In this document: piece after piece, positions 12,821 through 36,600 of the stretch | How positions within the stretch are numbered: position 1 is the stretch's first letter | How the letters are laid out: the number at the start of each line of letters is the position of its first letter | DNA from: Athripsodes cinereus | Lineage: Eukaryota > Arthropoda > Insecta > Trichoptera > Leptoceridae | Direction: 5' to 3' | Assembly (NCBI GenBank): GCA_947579605.1 | Contig: OX388307.1 | Coordinates: 22,793,237 to 22,857,236, forward strand | Length of the DNA stretch: 64,000 bases | The notes under the pieces: generated by a model | Databases searched by the model: none | What the model was told of the DNA's origin: nothing | What the model saw: the letters and a program-made list of their open reading frames with translations, nothing else | Made by a program: the position numbers and the translations under genes

Positions 12821-22277
<9,457 letters not shown>

Positions 22278-22339
22278 CTAAACCAAAAAAATAACACTTA
22301 TCAGGAACAATCAATAATAAAACCTTAAACAATAACCAT

Positions 22340-22480
22340 CTTATTATGTTTGTATTATTTATTTATTTTATTCTTCTTGCATATCTTCACAAACATAACA
22401 AAATCAACAAAGCAGTTTACATAAAAAAAGAATGTGATGATATGCAATGGCGAGATTATCACTTTATAGTGATTTCGGGG
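22340..22480 (-). mobile_element. LINE 3' end fragment (copy C)
   Basis: The tail TATTATTTATTTATTTTATT at 22348 is the same as in the 3' end of the LINE near 15019. A decayed version of its internal motif (GGCGAGATTATC) lies near 22449. It is a short 5'-truncated copy on the - strand, just upstream of the first visible USP exon. Confidence 0.55.
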
Positions 22481-23427
22481 TATTTCACGTCATTTCACCA
22501 AGCCTAGGTAACCCATCACTTCCGATTTTTATGATTTTTTATTTACAAGTTGCTATGATCAAGTTATGAAACCATGCCAAATTTTTTTGGTCTAGGTCAA
22601 ATACTTTCCAAGTTATCGGGGTTCAAAGTTTACCGGCGAGGTCCGTTTTTGTCAACATCGACGTTGTGCCGCTCAAGAGAAAAAAAATCATAGCTCAGTT
22701 AATCCTTAATATTTTCTTGTAGTATTTTTACCATTTATTCTGTGATATGTACTGATGATTTAAAAAAATATTTTGATGTGATATGTTGTTTTGAAAAAAT
22801 TTAAATAAATATTATTCGCAAATTTTGAGGTTAGAAAACATGACTTTTTCAAAGTTAAATATGAAAGAGAGGCAGTATGTTTACCAAATTGTTTTTTTCT
22901 TTATAAGTGTACCTAAAAGGTCAATCTAATAGGTTATGAAAGAAAATTCGTGGTTTTTTGCTTGCCTGAGCCGCAGTTCGCCTGTTTTACACCCTCACTT
23001 TTTAGTACAATATTCATCATCGGAGATAGTGTAATTGGACTCGTAAATCTATTTATGTCTACATAAAAAGCTACACTCGTTACATTTATTGGATATACAC
23101 CATAACATAACTTTTTACAAATGATAAAACTTACAGATGTCCTCTCTGCGCCAATTATTGAGATATTTTCAGACATTTCACATTCAAAACACGAAACTTG
23201 ATTTACAATCAACAGAAACCCAAATTCTTGTTTTAACACACTGCCTGATACCTATATATTAAATAATTACTTATATTGTGAAGATAGAGTAGATTGGCAG
23301 CCATATTTGAACCATGGACTTTCCACTCGAAGACCGAAATCTTTCCATCAGGGAATCAGAATGTGTTGCCGATTCATTGAAGTGTGATGGATAAATATTA
23401 CTGCAATTGAGTTTTATAACTATGTGA

Positions 23428-23627
23428 NNNNNNNNNNNNNNNNNNNNNNNNNNNNNNNNNNNNNNNNNNNNNNNNNNNNNNNNNNNNNNNNNNNNNNNNN
23501 NNNNNNNNNNNNNNNNNNNNNNNNNNNNNNNNNNNNNNNNNNNNNNNNNNNNNNNNNNNNNNNNNNNNNNNNNNNNNNNNNNNNNNNNNNNNNNNNNNNN
23601 NNNNNNNNNNNNNNNNNNNNNNNNNNN
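23428..23627. other. Assembly gap, 200 N
   Basis: Exactly 200 N, the usual placeholder for a gap of unknown size. Anything crossing it, including open frames of X residues, is not real. A missing USP exon could be hidden here. Confidence 0.99.
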
Positions 23628-23802
23628 TAATTTGAGGAATTGAAAATAGGCCCATTATTTTTTTCATTAACTTAATATTCAATATAAAAAGAGAACCGTG
23701 TATTTTTTATACTAATTTGTTTGTGGAATTGATAAAGTGATTATATGTATTACCTATTAATTCAAAATTTTCTAAAATTTCGACATGTTGAGTTGCGGAA
23801 CT

Positions 23803-24002
23803 GGGCCCGAAGTCAAAACACATTTTAACGTTACATTTTCGTTCCGTTAGCGTTCGAATGTAGACGACGTTGCGAGCAAATGTCAATTTCGTAGCTAAAA
23901 TACACAATAGTTCCGAAAATTGACACTTTGGCGCAACATCGTCTATATTCGAAAGTTTGCAACACAAAAACATAACGCTAAAATGTGTTTTGACTCAGGC
24001 CT
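23803..24002. mobile_element. Palindromic MITE of 200 bp
   Basis: The ends GGGCCCGAAGTCAAAACACA and the reverse complement of the right end, GGCCTGAGTCAAAACACA, match, and the match continues inward (CGTTCGAATGTAGACGACGTTG against its near-complement). The whole element is therefore close to one palindrome. No ORF of interest; the target-site duplication is unclear. Confidence 0.7.
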
Positions 24003-24181
24003 CTGGAAAGTCAATATGTATACATGAAGAAATGAATTTGAAGAACCATTGTAATGAGTGAGTATTATAAAATTATATTCTAGAGCATTAATTACCAAAT
24101 GATATGTACAACACAATAAGTAGGTATTTAATTTTGAATAACTCTAAAATTAAAATGATCAGGGAATATCATATTGCTATA

Positions 24182-25456
24182 CAGTGGCGTGTCTAAGAGT
24201 ATTCATACTGGGTAACCCCACCCTCCATATAAAGTTAATAAAAAATAATGATTTTATGAAAAAGTATGTGAAAATATAATAATGATTGTTTAGTACTTAG
24301 AATAACTTTGTGAAAGTTCATTTTCATAAAATTAAAATAGATTTAAAATACATTTATATATGTGTAGTTAATATAATTTGCTCATAAATACATACATGTA
24401 TTAGGATTAAGTTATAAATATGTATTAACACAATATTTTAGGATGAGCCCTTGAAGTGAATTTATTCCACAAAACTGCGCATTATAAATTGTCTATTATT
24501 ATAAAACACTATTACTTTCACTATGAACAATACTTGACTCAGAAGCCTTTAGGGTAGATACCTTTCATCAGTGAGTTTTATTAGAAACTAAATACGTACA
24601 AGGAATAGTAAAATTACAGATGTTTACAAATATTATAAGATTCATAGTAGATATAATGTGCATGGGATCTTTGGAGGTGGGTGTAGCATATTATTGGAAG
24701 CAGGTAAGAGTGTATTGGTATAAAGGTGGGTAATGAGAGAATATAGGGGGAGTGTTTTGAATATTAATTATGTCATTGAAGAGGATCCTTTTTGTTTTTT
24801 TTTTTTATTTCTATGAACTCAAAGATATTCATCTTCCATTCCTTTGGTCATTTGTGCAATAAATCCACATCATTTTCATTGAATGAATAATGGTCACGTT
24901 ATGAGTTAACGACGATTTACAAATTGTCCACTTGATATTAAAAAAATAATAAACAAAACAGAATTTGATCACACAAAGTAAGCAAAAAATTAAGACATAT
25001 ACATATAAATTTAATATTACGGAAATCAAAAAAAAAAAACAATGAAAATTTACAATTGTCTGTATTGTGAACATTTAACAAAATTAAATTAATAAACAAA
25101 TAAGGACATAAACATTTTGCAAAAATATTCTAATAATTCACATATTTACGCTAAACATAATACACGTTGCCCAATTTTGGTACTTATAATGCAGGATGAA
25201 CAAACCAAAAATATAACAACTAAGCCACCTGAGGAACCATATGTGGAACCAAAACAAAATGCTTGTTGTCTATCTTATATGAGTAGGTACATATAAACTA
25301 AACAATATCACAAAGGGTGAATTACACAAATGCACATGATATTTTAAATTCTCAGATTAATGTTAATGCACATACTTTCATTGTGTTTTTTATTTCAAAG
25401 CCCAAAAAACTCAGGTTAAGCCCAACTTTTGGGCTTATACAGAAGACACGCCACTG
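24182..25456. mobile_element. Non-autonomous DNA transposon with CAGTGGCGTGTCT ends
   Basis: Terminal inverted repeats CAGTGGCGTGTCT are present at the left end and as the reverse complement at the right end. The flanking octamers TTGCTATA and TTTCTATG match at 6 of 8 positions, which suggests an aged 8-bp duplication of hAT type. The 1.25-kb interior is AT-rich without a transposase. Confidence 0.6.
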
Positions 25457-27679
25457 TTTCTATGTACTAGTTTCATTATGCCCAGCTGTTAAGTAATATA
25501 ATTCATTATTATAATGGTATGTCACACAAATTCATTTGAAATATAAATTTTGATAATAATTGACAACAACGAAATAATAAAAAAACACAAAAACTAATAA
25601 ATGAATTTGAAAAGAAGAGTAATATACACTTGGATAGAATAATAATAATAATACAGGAATAGCTGTATGGAGACTAGGAGATAATATAATATACTATCAC
25701 ATAGATTATGTAGATAATATTTTACAAAGAGATAAAACAATAAATTGCACACGGGAAGTTTGTTAAGATTGCATTAAATGCTTTGTTTCAGCTTCAATAC
25801 AGAACACAATAAAAATAATAGTAATAATAATATATATATAACACATAATAATAATGACAGAAATATCAACAAGGAATAATTAAATTGCTATACAACATCA
25901 CATTACGTTATGATACAAATACACATAGTGCTTCACAATAATTTCTATAAGTAAAAGATACTAAATGTTGGTACATATATTAAGTTAAATTGGCATCCAT
26001 TCTAGTTTGGGCTTTTCCATTCCATACATTAAAACACATTTATATAAACTAGGACAATACAATACAATCTACAAACAGTGATAGTATATTCTTTATTATA
26101 TATAATTTATTAATATTACATATCTAGTAAAGACAGCATAGAAATGAATATGTGGTGCAGCTAGAAGTCGTCATACTGTGCACCCCATCATATGACATTA
26201 CATTATATATTATATATATGTATTATTATAATGCTAAAACACTATCAAGACAACTTTTTGTACTCTAAACATGTGGTGTTGAACATTACGTAGGCAATTA
26301 ATTATACATATAATTGTTTATAAAATTACAAATCAGAAATTACATAAGAAGTTGTGTTGTGATACAACCATCAATACCTACAAATATCACAATGAATTTG
26401 CTGTAAACGTAACAAACTATACAAAAATGAAATATCTATACACATTTATTTTAATAAAATGCTGGAAGGTAAAATGATCTATCTTCCGAATGTAGTAAAT
26501 TTAACCATTTTGATATAAATGAAGGCTCATTCGGCGATATATCGTTGGTGGTTTCATGAAACTTCCTACATGCATTTATCACGATTTCACAGATCAAAAA
26601 ACTGATAAGCTAGATGAAATTTTGTATGTGTCTGATTTGTTGCGTAGGAGATGTCATTGAAATTTTATGATCTATTGAATATCCAGGCATGATTCAAGGA
26701 ATTTCACATAATCATTTTTAAGTGCATGTTAGTTTTCTCGAATTATTCAAAAAGAAGCTGGACATCAGAGATTTAAATTAACTTCTCTCAATAGCTTTTT
26801 CCATTCATATCTCAGCGTACAGGTTATTTCATCGGCAGATGCAACTCGGTGAAAAAAATAATTTGGCACCAATATCTCACACATAGAAGGTTTCATAAGC
26901 TATTGACGATACAGTTGCTACTCGCACCTCCACCACTCCCATCTTTGGAATACATAACTGAAATGATACAGCTAAAATGGTTTTATATCAAATCTCTATA
27001 TAAGAGGTGGTCCAATCGCCAAACGGCAATCTTTCAAAACTATTATTGTAATAAAATATACTTGGTGCTGTATGGGTAAATAATTTGATCATGTGATCAA
27101 TAAGTTTGGCCTTATAAACAGTCCAAAAACATTAAATACTCACCCGCCTCCCAATACAAGATTATTGATATATAATTACTACTAACTACCGAGAGATTCA
27201 CTGAAATCCCAATACAGTGAATGCTGATGAAACAAATACACAATTTGTTAATAAAAATGCCATTGCACAATGAGAATTCATTTTGCTTGACTAAAAACAT
27301 TTGAGATAATGAATGGGACATGGTGATACTAGCTAAACTAAACTAAACAACATTTATTGGAATGTCAATCACTTGTAGTATTGAATGCACTTCTACTTAG
27401 CAGACAAACCTGATATTGTTGTAGGTAATTACATTTTATCTACCTAACATCTACAAAATAGTTTTTCATTTCCATCACATCGGGGAGATCAACGTGCATT
27501 GTGATGATCAGTGGTGAATTAGAACTGCTACAAAATAAGTAGCTTTGCACCAATGCACCTGATTCAAGCCAAATATCCTTTTAATGTTACCCAAATCTGC
27601 TCAAGCAGAAAATACTAATGGCATCCCAATGCAAACTACGTATATATAAAATAAATACACCACTTCATACTAATTTTGT

Positions 27680-30600
27680 TCACGCAGGCTTGTTGGAGTT
27701 CTTGATGACTGCAGGATGAGATTGTACATCATCACATTTCCTTTCTAAGGTAGCATAGGCACTACTTCCAATACCAGAATCTTCATCACCACTATCCAAG
27801 AGAGTGCCTTCCCCCTTGACAGCTTCCAAACTGACCCTCCTGGCCTTGTCTTGCATTCGAATCACAGATTTTTGTAAGATAGCTACATCCCCCTCAACGG
27901 GAGGACTACTAGCAGTCTCTGGAGCATTTACTGTAGACTTGTGTTCATTGTTGATAGCTGAAAACTTTCCAATGACAGATATTACACTGTTTGGTGATAT
28001 CACATCACTATCACATGTATCTGATTCCAAAGAACTCAGACACTTCTCCATATCCTTTTTACTGTCATCATCCAACTCCTTTGTATATTTGACAGATTCT
28101 GACTTACTAGGACTATGTTTTATTACTTCAACCGGTATGTCAGATTCGTCAGATTCCAAACTCTTGAAGTCAAATATTCTAACTTCCTTATTAGAACTTT
28201 TTCCAGAATTAATCAGACATGGTGAGTTCCTAGGAAGAGGACTAGGAGGCAAGTCCAACTTGAGTTTATCCCTAGTATGACGCAGCCCTCCTAACAGTGC
28301 TGTGGTTCCTGACACAGTTGTTGGTGGCAAAATGAGTTTATCATTGTGGGCTGTATTTTCTATAGAAACAGTGTTATCAACATCATTATCAACTCCTTCA
28401 TCTACGATATTGGCAGATTGTGGAGGTGCAGCAAGATTTTTCTTATTTAGAATATCTTCAAAATCCAGATCTCCAGGAGATGTATCCTCTGTGCCAGAAT
28501 CTGGAGTAATATAATCACAAGCCTTTTTATTGGAATTATCAGTGTGTTCCATGTTGGCATCATCACCAAGAGCCTGCTGGAGTTCTTGTTCAGTTGGAAT
28601 TGGAGGAAGCGAATCAAAGTCATCATCTAAGGACTCTCCATAGGTATGATGATTAGTCAGAAGGGAAAACTGTAGACCAGGAAAAAACTGACTGGAATTC
28701 ATTGTTGAGTAACTTTCAAACGGTCGAGTTGATGACGAAATAAAGAAATCATCCTCTCCACCAACACCTGAAATATAGAACATTTAAATAGAACTAAAGC
28801 AATCAATTTATATAAGACATCTATGTAACAACTCACTTCATCAACATGTTATTAAAATAAAAATCACTACTCCCAGTGTGGTCTTTATATCCCCATAAAG
28901 ATAAAAATTGAGTTAGTTGGAAGAGATTGCGCCTTTGCGATAAACTCGCCCACTGTATATTGATTGTATCTAACTTGATTGTTTACCTTTTATATAATTG
29001 TTTGTTATCAATGTACAGTAAAGAACGAACAAAAGAATAAATAAAAATGATGATATTATGTTCAAACATAGGTGATGTCATTTCAATCACTTTTTAGCTG
29101 TACAAAGTCATTTTAATAGTAAAGTTACTCACAGGAAAGTGGTGGCGCCTCTGACATGTACTGTTGGTAGTCAGCAGGCATATAATCACCACTGTTGGTA
29201 GCGGTCCATTCTGTCAAAATAAAACACACACAGTCAGTTTAACTTACACTATCATCAAAATCACTTTCCTATTCTCTAAAATCCAACACAACACAAAAAA
29301 TATCATTACCTGCATAGGTGGAAAACTCTGGAAGTGTTTGGAAAGTTTCATCATCCCTGGGATATTCATAAATGCTCTGATATTTCTGCTTCTTAAACGC
29401 TACCCTTTTTCGAGTTTCCTGAAAAATTAAACATTTTGTTGCATTCAACACCACACAGTGTGTTAAGTAAACAGTGAGAAGGCAAATCTACATCTACTGT
29501 GATCTCCACACTACTAAGGGCCGCGATATCCAAATAGAAGTTAACCAGTGGTTAAGTAATCAACTGTTATGAGTTAACTTGTTCATGTTCGGCGTTTGGT
29601 GATATCATAAAAATAATTTACAATGGTTACTTAACCAGAGGTTAACTTTCTGTAGTGATGTAAACAGTATTCACATATGGCAATACCTTAGTACAAATCG
29701 GTTGAAATTTAATTTTTACGCCCTTTTGTCGTACGAGTGGCAACACTAGGGAAGTTATTTGACACTTCACTGGTTGTTTGGAGCCGCCATTTTAAATTTT
29801 AACGTGTTGCTCATGTTGACGAGTGTTTTGAAAGTATCAATAATATTGTTCATCGGATGATGTATCAACATTATTATGAAGATAATTATCCAGTTTTGAT
29901 CAATATATTATATTATTATAACACAATATTCTCAAACCAAAATGACAAACTATGTGACTGTCAAATTGATGACATATATAGCACCATCTACAGACGAAAA
30001 AAATATTCATTCTCAAAGTTAACTCGTGGATTCGATAGTTAACTCATGAAAATCGGGTGGTTATAAATAACCACTTGTTATCTCCGTAACAGACATTGGA
30101 TATCACCATTTCTTGAGTTAACTTATGGTTAACTCTTGACAACAAGTTAACTACTTTGTTAACGTTTTGGATATCGCGGCCCTTAATATTCTAAAACTTA
30201 TAAGCTCTCATATGGAAATAATCAAATTGCATTCTAACACAAAATAAATACCATTAATTACACACATTTCATCAGAATGGAATTTTTATGAGTAAATTAA
30301 AGTAAAATTGAATAACTACCAGGGCATATAGGCTGAAATAAATAAAATAAAAATTATGGTGAAATTCGATACGCTTAAAATGTGTATTAATTATCAATCT
30401 TTCAGAAGAATACATAAAATCAAATAATATTTTCCTTTAGATTTCCCACTGCAGTGGTGATATAAAAGCTTATACATGAGATGACTAAAGCAATTAAATT
30501 TAATACCATGCTAGCTAACAAAACACAAGACATGTTCTCCACTCACTGTATAGTTAGACTCCTCCTCCTAATTGGATGCAACAAATGACATTTCAATCAT

Positions 30601-33600
30601 TTACAATATGGTACATATGACTACAATGTACAAACTAATAATTACATTACATGACACTTGAGCTTTTACTACAACTTTTCATTTTATAAGTCTGTATTCT
30701 CATTCTCAACTTAGGAATAACAATCTCAAGTGTCCCAAGTAATAAAATTATCATAAATATAAAGTGAATTTACTTTCATAAATTATATATATAGGTATCT
30801 ATTGGAAATAAAGTAATTACTAATGTCTCACCAGTTGTATGTTTCAAACCAGATAATATAATTATTTAGCATACATACAATTTTTGACAATCATGTGACT
30901 AAAATGGAATGTAAGATGCTTAGTATGAAAATGTAGCAATACAGAGGCTTAGATGATACTTACAATTTGACTAGTGTCAGGACTCTTGAGAGCACTCTTG
31001 GAGGGTGCAGCGTGGCAGTCCCAACTAGAGGGAACGAAGTCTACTTCTTCTTCATCTTCTTCCTCCTCCTCTCCATCCTGCTGATCACTCTTGGCATCTT
31101 CCGCTTCTTCAGGAATGTCAGCAAACGACTGACTGGCCCCACGAGACACTTGTTGTTTCATCTACAATCAAAGTGAAATACCATAATAATAACAACATTA
31201 CTTTCTTACAAATAAATCATTTTGATTTTCAGTATATTAATGCACATATATCTATTTCTATCTACCTATATGTCATAGTGCGATGTGGGCATTTATTTTA
31301 TACATATTTAATATACAATAGAGAAAAAATTATACACTAAATGTACACTTTCCGTGGTAGGAGAGACAATGAAAAATGGGAAAAACATAAAATATAAACT
31401 TACCATCCCAGAAGATGGATAGCAGAAGCTTGGTACATTCAACAACTGTGCCCCATCGCCCTCCTACAATGGTTATCCCACAACCAAAACAAAAGCATAA
31501 AAACATTAACAAAAACATCAAAAGAGCAACATGCAAAACATGACGACGACAACATCACAATACAGAGATACATAATAAAAGAACATAAAATATAAGCGAG
31601 TTGTAAAGAATAATTAATGCTGGGCTGGATATAATAATTATTACAAGAGCAACATTACTGCATATCATATGATTTTATGGATAATCTACGTTTCAGTGAC
31701 ATTTCCCAACAACAACAAAAACTTGTGTGTTAAATTTACAAAAGAAAATTATTTCATAAACTTTTAATGTACACAAGAATACAAAAAAAAATATATATGT
31801 GCGAAAGAAAAAGGGGATGAGTCGATATTTCCACACTAGACACCATATTTCAATGTAAAACAATGCACAGATTGTAATAGATGTTCTATCGTCGTATGGA
31901 TTTTTGTTTTGCCTCCCCTGTATAATAGTGTGTATCTATTCATCTCATTTTTCATGGCGCACACAGATAATATAACAGAAGAAGAATAAAGTAAATAAAT
32001 ATTACACACAATATGCACTATTTTAAAAATACGACATAGCTCAATTAAATATAATTGATAAATTTCTTGTCAAGTAACAATTGAGAACTTTTATACAGTA
32101 TTTCTATTCTCCCCAAAAAAAATATTTCATGGTGAATATGGCATCTTGAATCAATACAAATGTTAAGAGAATTAAGATATATATGAACAGAATATTCAAC
32201 TGGTACCCAACACATTTCACTGTGGGTCATAATATTAATAATAATATTACAACTTATGTAACACAGCCGTATTGTAATAATATTACTTTCCAACAGGAAG
32301 CTTCACAACATCAAGGATCAACTATATATCTGGGATTTTGTAAACCCAAATACAACTTTATACAACTTTTACAGTAAGCTGAAAGCTTGTGTCGTGAAAG
32401 GGGAGTTTATCAGTGCCTGAGATTGAACCACGCTCCTCATGCGCATAAGGCCGAGACTACCTCCAGGCTATTGATGAACTCAATTACAAAGTATCAATAG
32501 TTGAAAAACTGTTGCCAGCAATATAAAATAATATTAATACAAACTGAATAATAATATTTTCAGCAGACATTCAGTCATATCAGGTGTAAAATCTTGCGAA
32601 CAAATGAGTCCAATCAAGAGGACAGCTTGCATGTTCATTACATGTAGCTGGTCTGCTGGCTACTCCACTTATGGGATATGCCGTGATGGTATAGTAGAAA
32701 TAGTATTGTAGTAATGAACCACATTTATAGAAAATTCTTAAACAAAACTCAATTATTTTTCTATTCTCCATACATTTATATAATATTTTTTTTAAATTTT
32801 ATAAACTTTAAAATATATCAGGATTAAAAGCAAAAATAACAATAATATATAGCCATAATATTACATTTAAATAATCTGCTGATAAAGAGAATACACATAT
32901 GCTAAATAAACAATACATATAATTGATTTAAAGCAAAGAGTTATTTACAAAAATGGAGGGATAAAAATAAGTATATTTCTGTTCTATGGGGTCATGCTTT
33001 AGACCAGACATAGTAAACAATGTGTACTTTTTACATTGATAGTTTTTCATAAGTTATAGGTATGTTACAATAAAGACAATAGTATGCATATTTATCAGTA
33101 TTTTGTAAGATGGGTAAATAAACCATTTTGGTGAGATCAGTTTCGTAAGAAATTAACTCTGTATAAGATGCACTGAGAATGTTGTGTAAAAAGGGACTCT
33201 TAGAAAATGATCGCACCTTTCAGTAGACATATATCTATTTACCATTTTCACAAAATACTAATTTTAATGTTATCAAATCAGCATAATATTGATGTTATGT
33301 TCAGCAGAAAAATGTATTCTGCCGACAAATATATCATGTTGATATACTACTTATGCCCAAACTCTAAATTCAATCGACCGGCAAAATTATTATTTGACCA
33401 GCATAATGATTATTTGTCCAGCAAAATAAATAAATGAGCAGCAAACCGTGAGTTAACTTTAATTAAACTTGTGAAAGCTAAATTTTTAATCTTGTTCAAA
33501 TAATAAATCTTTGTATGTAGCATCTATTATGTGATTTCATATGTAGCATCTGAATGAACAACACTAGCGTTTTTCGACATTTCAGTTAGATATTTCGTTA

Positions 33601-36600
33601 ATATAGCAAAGCGGAAACTGGCATTATTTTCGTAGTCATCATTAATTTGGTAATAAATCACAAAAACTTCATGTGGATCCGAAGGTAAATCGGTGTGTGA
33701 AAAATATTGTTTATCTAATATTTTCTGCCGGTCAAATAATAATTACATACATACATACATACCATCACGCCGCTTCCCTCGCGGGGTAGGCAGAAAGGAT
33801 CGAGCGCCACTTCCTTCCGTCACTGTCATACAATTCCTCATGCATGCTCTCCTGTTCAATGTGCTCAACACGTGACCGTCCTGTAGGATTTGATTTAAAT
33901 GATCTTGCCATTTAATCCTAGGACGTCCACGTCTCCGAGCACCATTCCTCTCAGCCAAATATATCTTCTTAGTCATTCTGTCCTCATTCATTCTTTCCAC
34001 GTGCCCAAACCATCTTAACTTATTTACATTCATCCTTGTTATTACACCAGCTTTCATTCCACATTCCTTTCGTATATCACTGTTATGCACACGATCTCTC
34101 AGACTTTTACCACACATCCTTCTCAACGATCTCATTTCAACTGCATTTATGCCACTTTCATCCTTCTTTAACCATGCCCACATCTCACTTGCATACATAA
34201 GTGTTGGCACTAAGATAGCAGAGTGCACCAACCTTTTAGCTGTGGTAGATATGTTTCTGTTTGCAATTATTGGTCGGATTGCACCATTTACCTTATTGCC
34301 AGCAACTTTTCTCCTTTCAATATCGCTTTCACACTTCCCATCTCTCGTGAACAAACTACCTAAGTACACACATTCGTCAACTTGCTCTAACACTTCATTG
34401 TCAATCATTACCTGGCATACTGTTCTCTCACTTCCTCTTTCAAACACCATGATATTTGTCTTTTTTGCATTCATTCTCAATCCATTAATCGCACAATTTT
34501 CATACACACACGTCATCATTCGCTGTAGATCACTTTCACTTTCAGTCATCAATACCAAATCATCGGCAAACATTAACGCTCTTACATTCATGTCAACATC
34601 TACATTCATTTCTTTCAACGGACGAATACAATGATCAATGTATAGGTTAAAAAGCCATGGCAACATAACGCACCCTTGTTTTACTCTTGGTCAGTGTGAA
34701 CCATTCCGACAGGTTATTGTTCACTCTAACACACACAGAACTTCCTGTATATAGGGACGCAATGGCGCGAATTAGCTGACTACCCACCTCACACATTGAT
34801 AGTACTTGCCACATTTTCTCACGATCTACTCTATCATAAGCCTTTTCTAGATCAACAAACACGCAGAAAAGCTTCTGGTGTTTCTCCAGGAGCTTCTCTG
34901 TCACCATTCGCAGGGAGAAGATCTGGTCCACACACCCTCTACCACTCTGAAAGGCACCTTGCACATCCCATACATTCGTCTCAGTTACTTTTCGAACTCT
35001 TTCAATGTAATGAGCGAGTATGTGTAGTCATATTATAATTTGTGTTGTTTATTCTTAATTATTAAATTATCTTATTTTTTATACTTTAAATTCTTTATTA
35101 TGTTATTTTGTTTTATTATTCTTTTGATTATTTTATAGTTATTGTGTTGTAAAATGTAAAAAAATTTTTAGTATTGCCCCAGAACAGATTTCGATCTAGT
35201 GGGGCATTATATTCCAATATGATTTTTACTGTTATTTAAAAATGTAAAATTTTGGAAATAAATAAATAAAAAAAAAAAAAAAAAAATATTCTTGCATATA
35301 ATTTCCCCACCGAGCTCAGCAGACTGATGGCCCAATAACTCCCGCATTCTGGTCTTGACCCCTTTCCTTTGTATAACGGGCATATCACAGCTTTTCGCCA
35401 GTCTTCTGGCGTGCAACTTTCCCTCCAACACTGGTTAAAGAGTACATGACACCATTCGAGAGTCCTCAGCCCACTCAGACTGATGAATTCCGTAGAGATC
35501 ATATCATATCCAACCGCTTTGCCATTGTTTGCTCTCTTCAATGCATTCTTAATCTCATCCATAGTTATTTCTTCATCCCTTGTTTCATTCGCGTTTCATT
35601 CCCTTTCACTGTTCTGGCTTGGACATTCACCTCCACTTTCAAACAGCTCCTCAAAATATTCTTTCCATCTATTCACAACGTCAACACCATTCATCAACAT
35701 ACATCCGTCTTTATTTCTGATCGCATTCATACTATTTACCTCATTGTTGCTTCTTTTACGCTTAACTTCTTTCCAAAACATTTTCATATTTTCTTTCACA
35801 CTATCAGACAATTTCTTACACTCCGCCTCATCCAATAATTTCTTTTTTTCCTTTATCAGTTTTTTTTTTTTTTTTTAATTAAAAAAGATATATCTGGGTT
35901 TGTTATAAACCCAAATACAACCTTATACACCTTTCACACTAAGCTAAAAGCTTGTGCCGTGAAAGGGGAGTTTGCCGGCATCTGGGATCGAACCACGGAC
36001 CCCTTGCAACTGGACTTCCTTTACAACTTTCTTACATCCCTTGTACACTTCTCTAGCACTCTCAATTTTTCCTTGATCTAGATTACGTGAGGCTAGCACA
36101 CCCTTCCATGCATTCTTCTTTCTCATAACTGCATCTTTAACATCATCATCCCACCATGCATCACCTTTTTTCCGTCCAATCACAGTTTCACCACAGATAT
36201 CTTTAGCACAATCTACTAGCACTTGTTTCATCACACTCCATTAGGGATTGCAATCCAGCAAAGTGGGATCCCGCAATCCAGCGGGATCCGCGTAATTTTA
36301 GGGTCTGCGGGATCCCGCAAATGCTTGCGGATCCGCATGTGCGAATCCGCAAACTGAAGATTTTCCGAAAGTTGCCAACTAAAGGTGATACATATTTGCA
36401 AAAATACTTAAAGAAGAAACAGGAAAAGAATTATGCTTAATCCTAGATTGCTGCACTCGCTAAAACAGCTTGCTTGATATATGTTAGAAAGATTTTAGTC
36501 CCAAAGTTTGCATTGAGAAGGCTCTCATCGACATAGCATCTGACATAAAATTTACGCACACAATCAAAAACGTGATTGACAACCTGCAGCCCTTTGAATT

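Larger units (their letters stand above)
22278..27679. other. Region between the USP and LMTK coding parts
   Basis: No host exon is supported here, although the USP N-terminal exon and promoter should lie in or beyond it. Contents: a LINE tail (22340-22480), AT-rich sequence, an N gap, a palindromic MITE (23803-24002), a TIR element (24182-25456) and long AT-rich low-complexity DNA to 27.6 kb. The open frame at 22934-23239 (- strand, 101 codons, several Cys) resembles nothing I recognise. Confidence 0.45.

Noticed and set aside
22934..23239. 101-codon Cys-containing - strand frame as a missing USP exon
   Set aside because: No similarity to USP31 N-terminal sequence and no donor in a fitting phase could be identified.
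23398..23682. Open frames spanning the N gap
   Set aside because: They consist mainly of unknown residues.
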